DNA of 11,146 bases from Pseudomonadota bacterium (GTDB taxonomy: Bacteria > Desulfobacterota > Desulfobacteria > Desulfobacterales > ETH-SRB1): contig JAHIKR010000155.1 of the NCBI GenBank assembly GCA_018897415.1, positions 1-11,146 on the forward strand. The letters are read 5' to 3'. Shown piece by piece: positions 1 to 6,930 of this stretch (the first letter of the stretch is position 1; each line of letters opens with the position of its first letter). A model generated the notes under the pieces. The model searched no databases. It was given only the letters and a program-made list of their open reading frames with translations, and was not told the DNA's origin. The translations under genes and the position numbers were made by a program.

Positions 1-105
1 CTGACATCTGATCTCTGACATCTGATCTCTGACATCTGATCTCTGACATCTGATCTCTGACATCTGATCTCTGACATCTGACATCTGACATCTGATCTCT
101 GAAAT
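1..105. repeat. Heptamer tandem repeat, truncated by window edge
   Basis: Fifteen contiguous 7-base units can be read directly. The two main variants are A = CTGACAT and B = CTGATCT. The order is AB five times (1-70, so it also looks like a 14-base repeat), then A A A B (71-98), then a diverged unit CTGAAAT (99-105). A further diverged unit, CTGTCAT, lies at 113-119. The left end is cut by the window, so the true array is longer. It sits in the non-coding DNA upstream of the dehydratase gene. It contains no palindrome and no spacer structure, so it is not a CRISPR. Similar CTGACATCTGA-type strings occur between genes in Desulfobacterales-like genomes, as far as I recall. Confidence 0.93.
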
Positions 106-138
106 GTGCTGTCTGTCATAGGGATGTTTTTGTAATAG

Positions 139-2031
139 ATGAAAAAAATACTGATAAGTAAAAATTTGTTTGTTTTGATTCTGGCTGATGTGGTTTTATT
201 GGCCATTTCTTATTTTTTGGCCCATGTTGTGCGGTTTGAAGCTCATATTGGGCCGAGAGAACTGCTGGTTATAAAGCAGACCATTGTTCCCATGCTCCTC
301 TGCAAACTGGCGGTGTTTTACTTCTTTAACCTCTACCGTGGCATGTGGCGTTATACCGGAATCATTGATCTCCTTAATGCGATCAAAGCGGTTTTGGTGA
401 GTTCTTTGATTATTATTACAGTGGTTCTCATGCTTAGCAGATTTCAGGGGTTTTCGCGGTCTGTATTTGTTATTGACGCTGTTTTTTCCCTGATATTGAT
501 AGCCGGAATCAGGCTTGTCATCCGACTCCTTTTATCTACTACTACCTTTTCTCTTAATAAGAATGGCATCAACAGCAATGAACATAAAAAAATGATAATA
601 ATAGGTGCTGGTGACGCAGGAGAAAAGGTTGTTCGCGAGATTTATGATAATCCGAGGATGAAATACAGGGTAGTCGGTTTTGTTGATGACGATAAAGATA
701 AGATTGGCAAACAGATCCATGGCGTAAAGGTTCTCGGCAGGATCGACGAGCTTAAAGAGATTGTAAAAAAAGAAGGTGTAGATGAAATTCTGATCGCCGC
801 ACCGTCTGCGGTGGGAAAAGACATGCGGCGTATTGTTGAGATCTGTGATGCAACAAAGATCCCCTATAAGACACTACCTGGTATGGGGGAGATAATCGAC
901 GGCAAAGTCAGTATTAAAACAATTCGAGATATTGCATATAAGGATCTTCTTGGAAGGCCTCCTGTCCGGCTGGAAAATGATAAAATTTCGGAATTCCTGA
1001 AAAACAAATGTGTTTTGATAACAGGGGCAGGCGGTTCGATTGGTTCTGAACTGTGCAGGCAGATTTGTACGTATAGACCGTCTCTATTGGTTTTGTTTGA
1101 TGCAGGTGAAAGTAATCTATATTCGATTCAAATGGAACTCAAGCACGTGGTTACCTACATAAAATATCGGGCTGTACTCGGTCGGATACAGGATAAGGCA
1201 TTGGTTGATGAGATTTTCCGAAAATACAAGCCGGATGTAGTCTTTCACGCCGCCGCCTATAAGCATGTTCCGTTAGTGGAAAGAAATCCATGGGAAGCGG
1301 TATATTCAAATATTGTCGGAACAAATACTCTCGTCAAAGCGGCGATTGCTCACAAAGTTGACCGGTTTGTCTTGGTGTCAACGGATAAAGCGGTGCGGCC
1401 GACCAACGTAATGGGAGCGTCAAAGCGCATTACTGAAAAAATTGTGCAATCTCATTCATCAGGTTCAACTAAGTTCATGGCGGTGCGTTTCGGGAATGTG
1501 ATTGGTTCTTCAGGCTCAGTAATTCCCCTTTACCGGCATCAAATCGAAAAAGGTGGCCCTGTGACCGTTACGCATCCAGAGATAACCAGATTTTTTATGA
1601 CCATAGAGGAGTCCGCTCAACTTATACTTCAGGCATTTACCATGGGTGAGGGTGGTGAGATTTTTATTCTTGAAATGGGAACACCGGTCAAAATAGTAGA
1701 TATGGCCAGGGACCTGATCCGTCTTTCAGGTAAAGAACCTGATACGGATATTGAGATAAAATTTATAGGCCTCAGGCCGGGTGAAAAACTTTACGAGGAG
1801 TTGATTACAGAGGGAGAAGGGATTGTAAAGACTGAACATGAGAAGATTCTTGTATTACGGGATGAGAGCCTGAGCGGTGACACAGAGTATTATAATAAAT
1901 TAGACAGGCTTGATGAACAGATAAAAGAATTGACCCATCTGGCAGATATGCATGATGCAAAGGGAATTAAAGCCAAGTTGAAGGAAGTTGTACCTGAGTA
2001 TGAAATATCAGACGATGAAGCAGTAGTGTGA
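139..2031 (+). CDS. Membrane-bound nucleotide-sugar 4,6-dehydratase, CapD/WbpM/PglF family
   Basis: This enzyme probably converts UDP-GlcNAc to the 4-keto-6-deoxy sugar used for QuiNAc, FucNAc or bacillosamine-type residues, working at the cytoplasmic face of the inner membrane. At 630 residues it has the usual full length of the long family members. About four hydrophobic helices occupy residues 9-130. A first Rossmann domain follows, with GAGDAG at 156-161. The catalytic SDR domain has the NAD loop GAGGSIG at 296-302 and the active-site run STDK at 414-417. MGASK at 425-429 places Met425 where ordinary SDRs have the catalytic Tyr, with Lys429 four residues later. This Met-for-Tyr change is characteristic of WbpM/PglF/FlaA1 dehydratases. 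GLRPGEKLYEEL (544-555) is the family C-terminal signature. An in-frame TAG at 136-138 directly precedes the ATG, so the start cannot lie further upstream. The ribosome site is weak (AGGG at 120-123 is rather far away). The exact sugar product cannot be read from the sequence. Confidence 0.95.
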   Translation: MKKILISKNLFVLILADVVLLAISYFLAHVVRFEAHIGPRELLVIKQTIVPMLLCKLAVFYFFNLYRGMWRYTGIIDLLNAIKAVLVSSLIIITVVLMLSRFQGFSRSVFVIDAVFSLILIAGIRLVIRLLLSTTTFSLNKNGINSNEHKKMIIIGAGDAGEKVVREIYDNPRMKYRVVGFVDDDKDKIGKQIHGVKVLGRIDELKEIVKKEGVDEILIAAPSAVGKDMRRIVEICDATKIPYKTLPGMGEIIDGKVSIKTIRDIAYKDLLGRPPVRLENDKISEFLKNKCVLITGAGGSIGSELCRQICTYRPSLLVLFDAGESNLYSIQMELKHVVTYIKYRAVLGRIQDKALVDEIFRKYKPDVVFHAAAYKHVPLVERNPWEAVYSNIVGTNTLVKAAIAHKVDRFVLVSTDKAVRPTNVMGASKRITEKIVQSHSSGSTKFMAVRFGNVIGSSGSVIPLYRHQIEKGGPVTVTHPEITRFFMTIEESAQLILQAFTMGEGGEIFILEMGTPVKIVDMARDLIRLSGKEPDTDIEIKFIGLRPGEKLYEELITEGEGIVKTEHEKILVLRDESLSGDTEYYNKLDRLDEQIKELTHLADMHDAKGIKAKLKEVVPEYEISDDEAVV

Positions 2032-2082
2032 GTGATCTGGAAGATGAGAGTTGGTGGCAAACAGTAATGGGCAGGGGATTTT

Positions 2083-3327
2083 ATGACGGATGCTCACATG
2101 AATCGAAAAACAAAGATATTAAGAATTATAGCTCGTCTTAATATAGGAGGCCCGGCTATTCATGTAGCGCTTTTGACACAAGGACTTGATCCTGATCGAT
2201 TTCAGTCAGTCCTTGTTACTGGAAAAGTATCTGCTCAAGAAGGAGACATGAGCTATCTCGCTGATACGTATGGCATAAAGCCGATTGTTATTTCAGATCT
2301 GCAAAGAGAGATAAATTTTAAAAAGGATTTAAAGACTTTTATAAAAGTCTTTGCAATAATTCGTCGCGAAAAGCCCGATATCGTTCATTCACATACTGCT
2401 AAGGCAGGATTTGTTGCAAGAATAGCTGTGTGCGCTTATAATTTCTTTTTTAATAAAAAGGTTAAAGTAGTTCATACTTTTCACGGACATGTCTTTAAAG
2501 GTTATTTTTCAAGAATTAAAACTTTTCTTTTTCTTTGGGTTGAGCGGTTACTTGCAAGATCAACTGACGTTGTAATAGCAATAAGTGATTCTCAGAAGAA
2601 AGAACTCGCCGATAAATATCGTATTATTTCACCTGATAAGATAAAAATAATTAATTTGGGATTTGACTTAAATCCATTTCTTTTCAGCAAAGCTCTTCAT
2701 GGAAAATTTAGAAGATTTCTGGGAATTGATAATAAAACACTTTTAATCGGGATTGTTGGCAGATTGGTTCCAATTAAAAATCATATGATGTTTTTAAAAG
2801 CAGCTAAAATTTTTATTAATCAAAATCCTGGTATACGTGTGAAGTTTGTTGTAGTGGGCGATGGTGAAATGAGAGGTGAACTGGAGGCTTATTGTAGTAA
2901 GGAAGGGTTGTCCGAGCATGTGCTGTTCTGCGGATGGGTTAGAGATGTAGCTTCAGTATATGCGGATATTGACATACTTGCTTTAACTTCATTAAACGAA
3001 GGTACTCCAGTTTCTATAATTGAAGCAATGGCTTCCTCAGTTCCGGTAATCGCTACCGATGTTGGCGGCATAAAAGATTTGTTGGGGTTTTACATTAGCA
3101 ACGATTATACTGCAAATGGGTTTCAACTATGTGAACGTGGTATTCTTTGCGAAAATAAAGACCCGCAACATTTTGCGAAGGGGTTGTCATATTTGTTGAA
3201 TAATGGATTAGATAAAGATGAGAGCCGTATAATGAGAGCACTGGAATATGTCAAACAGAATTATTCTCAGGAGCGGTTGATTAGAGACATTAAGGCGCTT
3301 TATATTGACCTTGCCGGTCTTAAGTGA
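2083..3327 (+). CDS. GT4-family (GT-B fold) glycosyltransferase
   Basis: This is a retaining glycosyltransferase that likely adds a sugar from a nucleotide donor to the lipid-linked repeat unit on the cytoplasmic side. It has 414 residues, typical for GT4. The N-terminal acceptor domain begins with the glycine loop NIGGPAIHV (G22-G23), and HTFHGHVFKGYFS lies in the first half. The donor domain has GRLVPIKN at 226-233, where Arg227 and Lys232 match the conserved phosphate-contacting pair. GDGEMR is at 259-264. The EX7E motif is EGTPVSIIE, with Glu306 and Glu314, followed by the usual ATDVGGIKDLL. AGGGG at 2073-2077 sits five bases before the ATG and supports this start; an in-frame ATG at 2098 is a less well-placed alternative. 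The gene follows the dehydratase by 51 bases and looks more AT-rich than it. The donor and acceptor sugars are unknown. Confidence 0.94.
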   Translation: MTDAHMNRKTKILRIIARLNIGGPAIHVALLTQGLDPDRFQSVLVTGKVSAQEGDMSYLADTYGIKPIVISDLQREINFKKDLKTFIKVFAIIRREKPDIVHSHTAKAGFVARIAVCAYNFFFNKKVKVVHTFHGHVFKGYFSRIKTFLFLWVERLLARSTDVVIAISDSQKKELADKYRIISPDKIKIINLGFDLNPFLFSKALHGKFRRFLGIDNKTLLIGIVGRLVPIKNHMMFLKAAKIFINQNPGIRVKFVVVGDGEMRGELEAYCSKEGLSEHVLFCGWVRDVASVYADIDILALTSLNEGTPVSIIEAMASSVPVIATDVGGIKDLLGFYISNDYTANGFQLCERGILCENKDPQHFAKGLSYLLNNGLDKDESRIMRALEYVKQNYSQERLIRDIKALYIDLAGLK

Positions 3328-3332
3328 AATGA

Positions 3333-3362
3333 TTCACCGCAGAAGCAAAGAGCACAAGAGAA
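3333..3362. repeat. Degenerate CACCGCAGA-type intergenic repeat
   Basis: The spacer between the GT4 gene and the flippase gene contains TTCACCGCAGAAGCAAAGAG followed by CACAAGAGAA. This resembles a worn copy of a purine-rich intergenic repeat (TTCACCGCAGAGACGCAGAG-like) that I recall as common in Desulfobacterota and other environmental genomes. Only one copy is present here, so the assignment rests on memory of the pattern and not on repetition within the window. Confidence 0.35.
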
Positions 3363-3382
3363 TTGCAGCTGATTTATAAGAT

Positions 3383-3388
3383 AAAGGG
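3383..3388 (+). promoter_or_regulatory. Ribosome binding site deciding a TTG start (flippase)
   Basis: AAAGGG lies five bases before a TTG at 3394 and fourteen bases before the first in-frame ATG at 3403. The spacing favours the TTG as the start, though the two choices differ by only three residues. Confidence 0.5.
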
Positions 3389-3393
3389 CTCAC

Positions 3394-4758
3394 TTGTTAC
3401 CCATGCAATTTAGTTTAAGATCATTTGGCATGAACCGTTTGCCTTCTGAAGCATTTTGGGTCTTTTTCGGGCAGGTCGGCATGGCAATAGGAGGGCTGTT
3501 TGCTATCAAATTGCTTACTTCGATGTTAAGCCCTGCCGAATTTGGACAATTTGCCGTTGCCAATACCGTTGTTCTTCTTATCGGAGCTAATATATTTGGT
3601 CCAATTGGACAGAGTTTTATGCGGTTCTGGTCTATCAGTCAGCATCGCAATGAGATTGAGAAATATTCTTACCTGTCTAGAAAATACCTTAAGCGGTTAT
3701 TGGGTTTAGTTGCTGTATTTAGTCTCGTCTTTGGTTTGATCTTATATCTTATTAAATTACATGATTGGTCTCTACTAATTATGCTTGCCATACTGACTGG
3801 CGCTCTGACTGGATGGACAGGCGTTCGTCTGAACATGCTAATGGCGGCCCGCAAACGAAAGGCTGTTGCGCTCGTTAATTCAGCGGCCGCTTTTATGAAA
3901 CCATTGTTGGCTGCTGGCTTGTTATACTTACTTTTCAAAGATGCCTGGGTGGTAATGGGCGGATTTTTGGTTTCCATGGGGATCGTCGGGTGGTACACAG
4001 AAAAATATTATATCCACGTGGTTCGAAGTATTGTTGCCAGCCAGCCGGTAAGAACCAACCAGCCTTCAGAAAAAAATCGCCTTGGTCCTGAAATTCTAAA
4101 ATTCGCCTGGCCTTTTTTCATCTGGGGCATATTTAGCTGGCTACATCAATCCTGTGATCGATGGGCTCTTCAAGTTTTTGAAGGTGCAGATACCGTAGGC
4201 GTTTATGCTGTGATCAACCAGCTTGCCTTATATCCGCTGATTTTTGGTTCAGGTTTTCTGAGCACCTTTTTTTTGCCGATAGCATATGACCGTGCTGGCA
4301 AAATGGAATCAACGCAATCTATCAAATCCGCCAACAAGGTTATATTGGTGATGATCGCTTTTTATGTTATTGGAACGGCCGTGCTAATTTCGCTCTTTGC
4401 CCAATTTCACCAACAGCTGGTGTTATTTATCAGTAATGATCAATTTGTCGAGCTTTCCTATTTGCTGCCGTGGCTGACCCTCGCTTGGGCACTTTACTAC
4501 CTGGGTCAAATGCTTTCGGGTTATGGCCTATTAGCGAACCGTCCCCGTGTTTACATTTTACCGATCAGTATCAGCGGAATTATTGCTGCAGGCTTAACCT
4601 TCCCCTTGGCTGCTACGAAAGGCTCCACCGGAGTTGTGCTTGCTCTGGGTATCGCAGGGGGACTTTACGCGAGCTGGTTTCTAATCCTGGCTCTGAAAAT
4701 GATGGGAACCCATCATCAGGTCAAGGATAGTAGTCCACTCGCAAAGAAGAATGTTTAG
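3394..4758 (+). CDS. Wzx/MVF-type polysaccharide flippase
   Basis: This is a multi-spanning inner-membrane protein of 454 residues, predicted to flip the undecaprenyl-linked repeat unit to the periplasm. It has a long alternation of hydrophobic helices and short loops, roughly a dozen in all. The N-terminal pattern GQVGMAIGGLFAIKLLTSML followed by SPAEFGQFAVANTVVLLIG is typical of the polysaccharide-synthesis members of the MATE/MVF superfamily, as is the internal WPFFIWGIFSWLHQSCDRW in the second half. The tail is short and charged (KDSSPLAKKNV). The start is taken as TTG because AAAGGG is correctly spaced from it; ATG 3403 or ATG 3430 are alternatives. The gene is flanked by a glycosyltransferase and methyltransferase genes, which fits a Wzx/Wzy-type pathway. 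No Wzy polymerase is in view. A teichuronic or exopolysaccharide exporter of the same fold is the main alternative. Confidence 0.88.
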   Translation: MLPMQFSLRSFGMNRLPSEAFWVFFGQVGMAIGGLFAIKLLTSMLSPAEFGQFAVANTVVLLIGANIFGPIGQSFMRFWSISQHRNEIEKYSYLSRKYLKRLLGLVAVFSLVFGLILYLIKLHDWSLLIMLAILTGALTGWTGVRLNMLMAARKRKAVALVNSAAAFMKPLLAAGLLYLLFKDAWVVMGGFLVSMGIVGWYTEKYYIHVVRSIVASQPVRTNQPSEKNRLGPEILKFAWPFFIWGIFSWLHQSCDRWALQVFEGADTVGVYAVINQLALYPLIFGSGFLSTFFLPIAYDRAGKMESTQSIKSANKVILVMIAFYVIGTAVLISLFAQFHQQLVLFISNDQFVELSYLLPWLTLAWALYYLGQMLSGYGLLANRPRVYILPISISGIIAAGLTFPLAATKGSTGVVLALGIAGGLYASWFLILALKMMGTHHQVKDSSPLAKKNV

Positions 4759-4775
4759 ACAAGTGAGAAGGCAAC

Positions 4776-5471
4776 ATGGGGCCAATAGAAAAACTTAAAC
4801 GGTTACTAAATAATGAATACGATCGTAAGCAGTGGGTTGAACAACAGCTAAAGAATCTTCCGATGAACAGTAAATTGCTGGATGCAGGATGCGGCAGCCA
4901 GCAATACAGATCCTATTGCAAACATCTACAGTATTTTGCGCAGGATTTTGGCAAATTTAAAAAAGATGAGCAAGATTCCATGACAGCTCTCCATAAAACG
5001 TATCAATATGGCGAACTTGATTATGTCGGCGATATTTGGAACATCGACGAAAAAGATCAGTTCTTTGATGCCATTCTTTGCACGGAAGTGTTGGAACATA
5101 TACCATATCCCAACGCTGCAATTGAAGAATTCTCCCGACTGCTCAAACCCGGGGGCAAACTCATCCTCACTGTGCCAGCCAATTCCTTGCGTCACATGGA
5201 TCCGTACTATTTTTATAGCGGTTTCAGCAACCGTTATCTTGATTTAATCTTAAAAGAGAATAATTTTGATCAAATTTCCATAGAACCAGTAGGCAGTTAT
5301 CATGCATGGCTGATGGTAGAAGCAGCGCGGTGCATGCGATATGAAGGATTCTGGGCAGTCTTATTTTTATGCCCCTCTTTTTTTTATCATTATTTAAAGC
5401 AAAAGAACGCCAAACTTAAAGAAATAAATACGCTGTGTTTTGGTTATCATGTAATGGCTATTGCGCATTAG
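4776..5471 (+). CDS. Class I SAM-dependent methyltransferase
   Basis: This protein is predicted to transfer a methyl group from S-adenosylmethionine to a sugar or another part of the glycan precursor. It has 231 residues. The SAM-binding motif I is LLDAGCGSQQYR (Asp36 to Gly40), the motif II/III region is EVLEHIP (104-110), and LKPGGKLILTVP follows, all characteristic of the Methyltransf_11 class. A hydrophobic stretch near the C-terminus (about 192-207, rich in Phe, Leu and Tyr) may place it against the membrane. GAGAAGG at 4765-4771 is a good ribosome site four bases before the ATG. It starts 17 bases after the flippase stop. The substrate is not evident. It is the only one of the three methyltransferase-like genes in this block with an intact canonical motif I. 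Confidence 0.9.
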   Translation: MGPIEKLKRLLNNEYDRKQWVEQQLKNLPMNSKLLDAGCGSQQYRSYCKHLQYFAQDFGKFKKDEQDSMTALHKTYQYGELDYVGDIWNIDEKDQFFDAILCTEVLEHIPYPNAAIEEFSRLLKPGGKLILTVPANSLRHMDPYYFYSGFSNRYLDLILKENNFDQISIEPVGSYHAWLMVEAARCMRYEGFWAVLFLCPSFFYHYLKQKNAKLKEINTLCFGYHVMAIAH

Positions 5472-5475
5472 AGGA
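5470..5475 (+). promoter_or_regulatory. Ribosome binding site deciding a TTG start (DUF268 gene)
   Basis: AGAGGA overlaps the TAG stop of the preceding methyltransferase gene and lies six bases before TTG 5482. The next in-frame ATG is about 80 codons downstream and would delete conserved sequence, so TTG is the likely start. The overlap suggests translational coupling. Confidence 0.65.
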
Positions 5476-5481
5476 TAGAAA

Positions 5482-6240
5482 TTGAATCGAATCTTTTTAT
5501 CGGGCATTCTTAAAAATATTCAAGCATCTGTTGATCCGCGTAATTTAATCAAATTACCGCATGAACTCATATCATTTTGGAAAAGCTGGAGAATATATAA
5601 AAAAGGTTATTCTGGAAGCTATCCAATAAAAATCTTGCACATATTGTACGAAGAATCACAAAAAAGTACTTTTGATCCGCATTACGTCCTGCAGGCATAT
5701 TGGGCAACCCAGCGCATCATGAATAATCATGCGTCGTTTCCAATTCACGTCGATATTTCATCAAACCTGTCTTTTATTGTTCAATTGAGTGCGATAATTC
5801 CGGTAATTCAAATGGAATTCCGACCGCCGGCAATTAAAGTCCCTTATTTGTATAAAATTTCAGGAAATATTTTAAGTCTACCATTTGCAGACAAAAGTAT
5901 CCAATCGCTTTCTTGCCTGCATGTAATTGAACACATTGGGTTAGGGAGATACGGAGATCCCCTCGATTTCAAGGGGAACTGGAAGGCATTGGCTGAAACA
6001 AAACGTGTTATTTCCAAAAATGGAAATTTCTTTCTATCAGTTCCCATAGGCAGGCCCAATATATTTTTTAATGCCGGCTGTGTGTTTGATGCTAAAGATA
6101 TTATAGAATTTTTCCAAGAGTTCAAGCTTGTCGAATTTTCATTTGTTGACGATTCAGGTTGTCTGATAGAGTTTGCCGATATTAAATCAGCACAATACAT
6201 GAAATATGCTTTAGGGTTATTTCACTTTAAACTCATTTAG
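5482..6240 (+). CDS. DUF268-family methyltransferase-like protein
   Basis: This is a 252-residue protein of a family often found in polysaccharide loci and usually regarded as methyltransferase-like. No specific reaction can be assigned. The family signature is very clear: SCLHVIEHIGLGRYGDP at 144-160, preceded by LSLPFADKSIQ and followed by LSVPIGRPNIFFNAGCVFD and VEFSFVDDSG. The segment matching the nucleotide-binding loop, HVDISSNLSFI (89-99), lacks the glycines that family members and SAM methyltransferases normally carry there, so SAM binding is doubtful. It begins at a TTG with a good ribosome site that overlaps the previous stop, which argues for coupled expression with the class I methyltransferase. 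The following gene starts 17 bases after its stop. Composition is AT-rich compared with the flippase and asnB. Confidence 0.85.
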   Translation: MNRIFLSGILKNIQASVDPRNLIKLPHELISFWKSWRIYKKGYSGSYPIKILHILYEESQKSTFDPHYVLQAYWATQRIMNNHASFPIHVDISSNLSFIVQLSAIIPVIQMEFRPPAIKVPYLYKISGNILSLPFADKSIQSLSCLHVIEHIGLGRYGDPLDFKGNWKALAETKRVISKNGNFFLSVPIGRPNIFFNAGCVFDAKDIIEFFQEFKLVEFSFVDDSGCLIEFADIKSAQYMKYALGLFHFKLI

Positions 6241-6257
6241 AACAAAGAAGGAGTTAC

Positions 6258-6911
6258 ATGCTACGGCAAGCAAAACAATTATTCAGAAGTAGTTTTTTAT
6301 ATCAATATTATAGACGCACCGAGCACAAAATCGATTATTTTAATTGGAGGCGTAAAAACAGAAATGGACCTACGCCTCACTTATATAAGCAACATACTAT
6401 CATAGAATATGGACAGCGATATAATATTCAAGTTTTTATCGAAACAGGCACTTATCTGGGAGATATGGTTTATGCAGTTAGCAAAGAATTTGATAGAATT
6501 GTATCAATAGAATTGTCTAAAGATCTTTATAGAAGAGCTTTAAAAAGGTTTGCTAAACACAAAAACATTCATATTTGCCACGGAGACAGCACTGTTGTGC
6601 TTCCCGAAGTGGTTCGGACGCTAACCACACCGGCGCTTTTCTGGTTAGATGCTCATTACTCGGGAGGTTTTTCCACTCGAGGTGAGACGGACACACCCGT
6701 CCTTGCAGAATTAAATACTATCTTTGACCTTAGTGAGTTTAATCATGTAATTTTAATCGATGATGCTCATTTATTTGACGGACGGTATGACTATCCCACA
6801 CTGCATGCACTGCAAGCATTCATTAAGCAAAAGAAACCAAATTATGTTTTTAAAGTAAATTATGACATTATTAGAATTGTACCTGGAAAGGACAAATACA
6901 ACCCTAAATGA
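6258..6911 (+). CDS. ETGTYxGD-type SAM methyltransferase-like protein
   Basis: This 217-residue protein is probably Rossmann-like and of the methyltransferase type. The region around residues 62-69 (ETGTYLGD) takes the place of motif I. RIVSIELSKDLYRRA follows as the expected acidic end of strand 2, and HGDS as the next loop. FWLDAHYSGG (Asp131, His133) and LIDDAHLF (Asp168, Asp169, His171) are conserved-looking acidic/His clusters. In related O-methyltransferase folds such Asp residues hold a divalent metal, but that is inference here. Proteins of this kind are common in glycan clusters and are generally annotated as class I methyltransferases or hypothetical proteins. AAGGAG at 6248-6253 lies four bases before the ATG, the strongest ribosome site in the window. 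The N-terminal 45 residues are basic. FkbM-family or TylF-like enzymes are alternatives, but their hallmark sequences are not evident. Confidence 0.75.
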   Translation: MLRQAKQLFRSSFLYQYYRRTEHKIDYFNWRRKNRNGPTPHLYKQHTIIEYGQRYNIQVFIETGTYLGDMVYAVSKEFDRIVSIELSKDLYRRALKRFAKHKNIHICHGDSTVVLPEVVRTLTTPALFWLDAHYSGGFSTRGETDTPVLAELNTIFDLSEFNHVILIDDAHLFDGRYDYPTLHALQAFIKQKKPNYVFKVNYDIIRIVPGKDKYNPK

Positions 6912-6930
6912 GCGTACAAGTAAATTATAA

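Noticed and set aside
1..105. CRISPR-like array at the left edge
   Set aside because: The units are 7 bases long and directly adjacent, with no spacers and no palindromic repeat, so this is a simple tandem repeat.
139..2031. Catalytic Tyr apparently lost in the dehydratase
   Set aside because: Met at the YxxxK position is the normal state in the WbpM/PglF/FlaA1 family, so this is not an inactivating change.
2032..2082. Small gene or promoter in the spacer between the dehydratase and GT4 genes
   Set aside because: Fifty-one bases with no convincing -35/-10 pair or conserved-looking frame; only the GT4 ribosome site is recognisable.
3669..3998. Minus-strand open frame of 109 codons inside the flippase gene
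   Set aside because: It lies wholly opposite a well-supported membrane-protein gene, has no recognisable motif and no ribosome site, and is best explained as a shadow of the hydrophobic codon pattern.
4470..4730. Second plus-strand frame of 86 codons inside the flippase gene
   Set aside because: It overlaps the flippase coding sequence in another phase, and its peptide is low in structure and without a start signal.
5844..6200. Minus-strand open frame of 118 codons opposite the DUF268 gene
   Set aside because: The plus strand encodes a near-perfect family signature here; the antisense peptide has no domain features.
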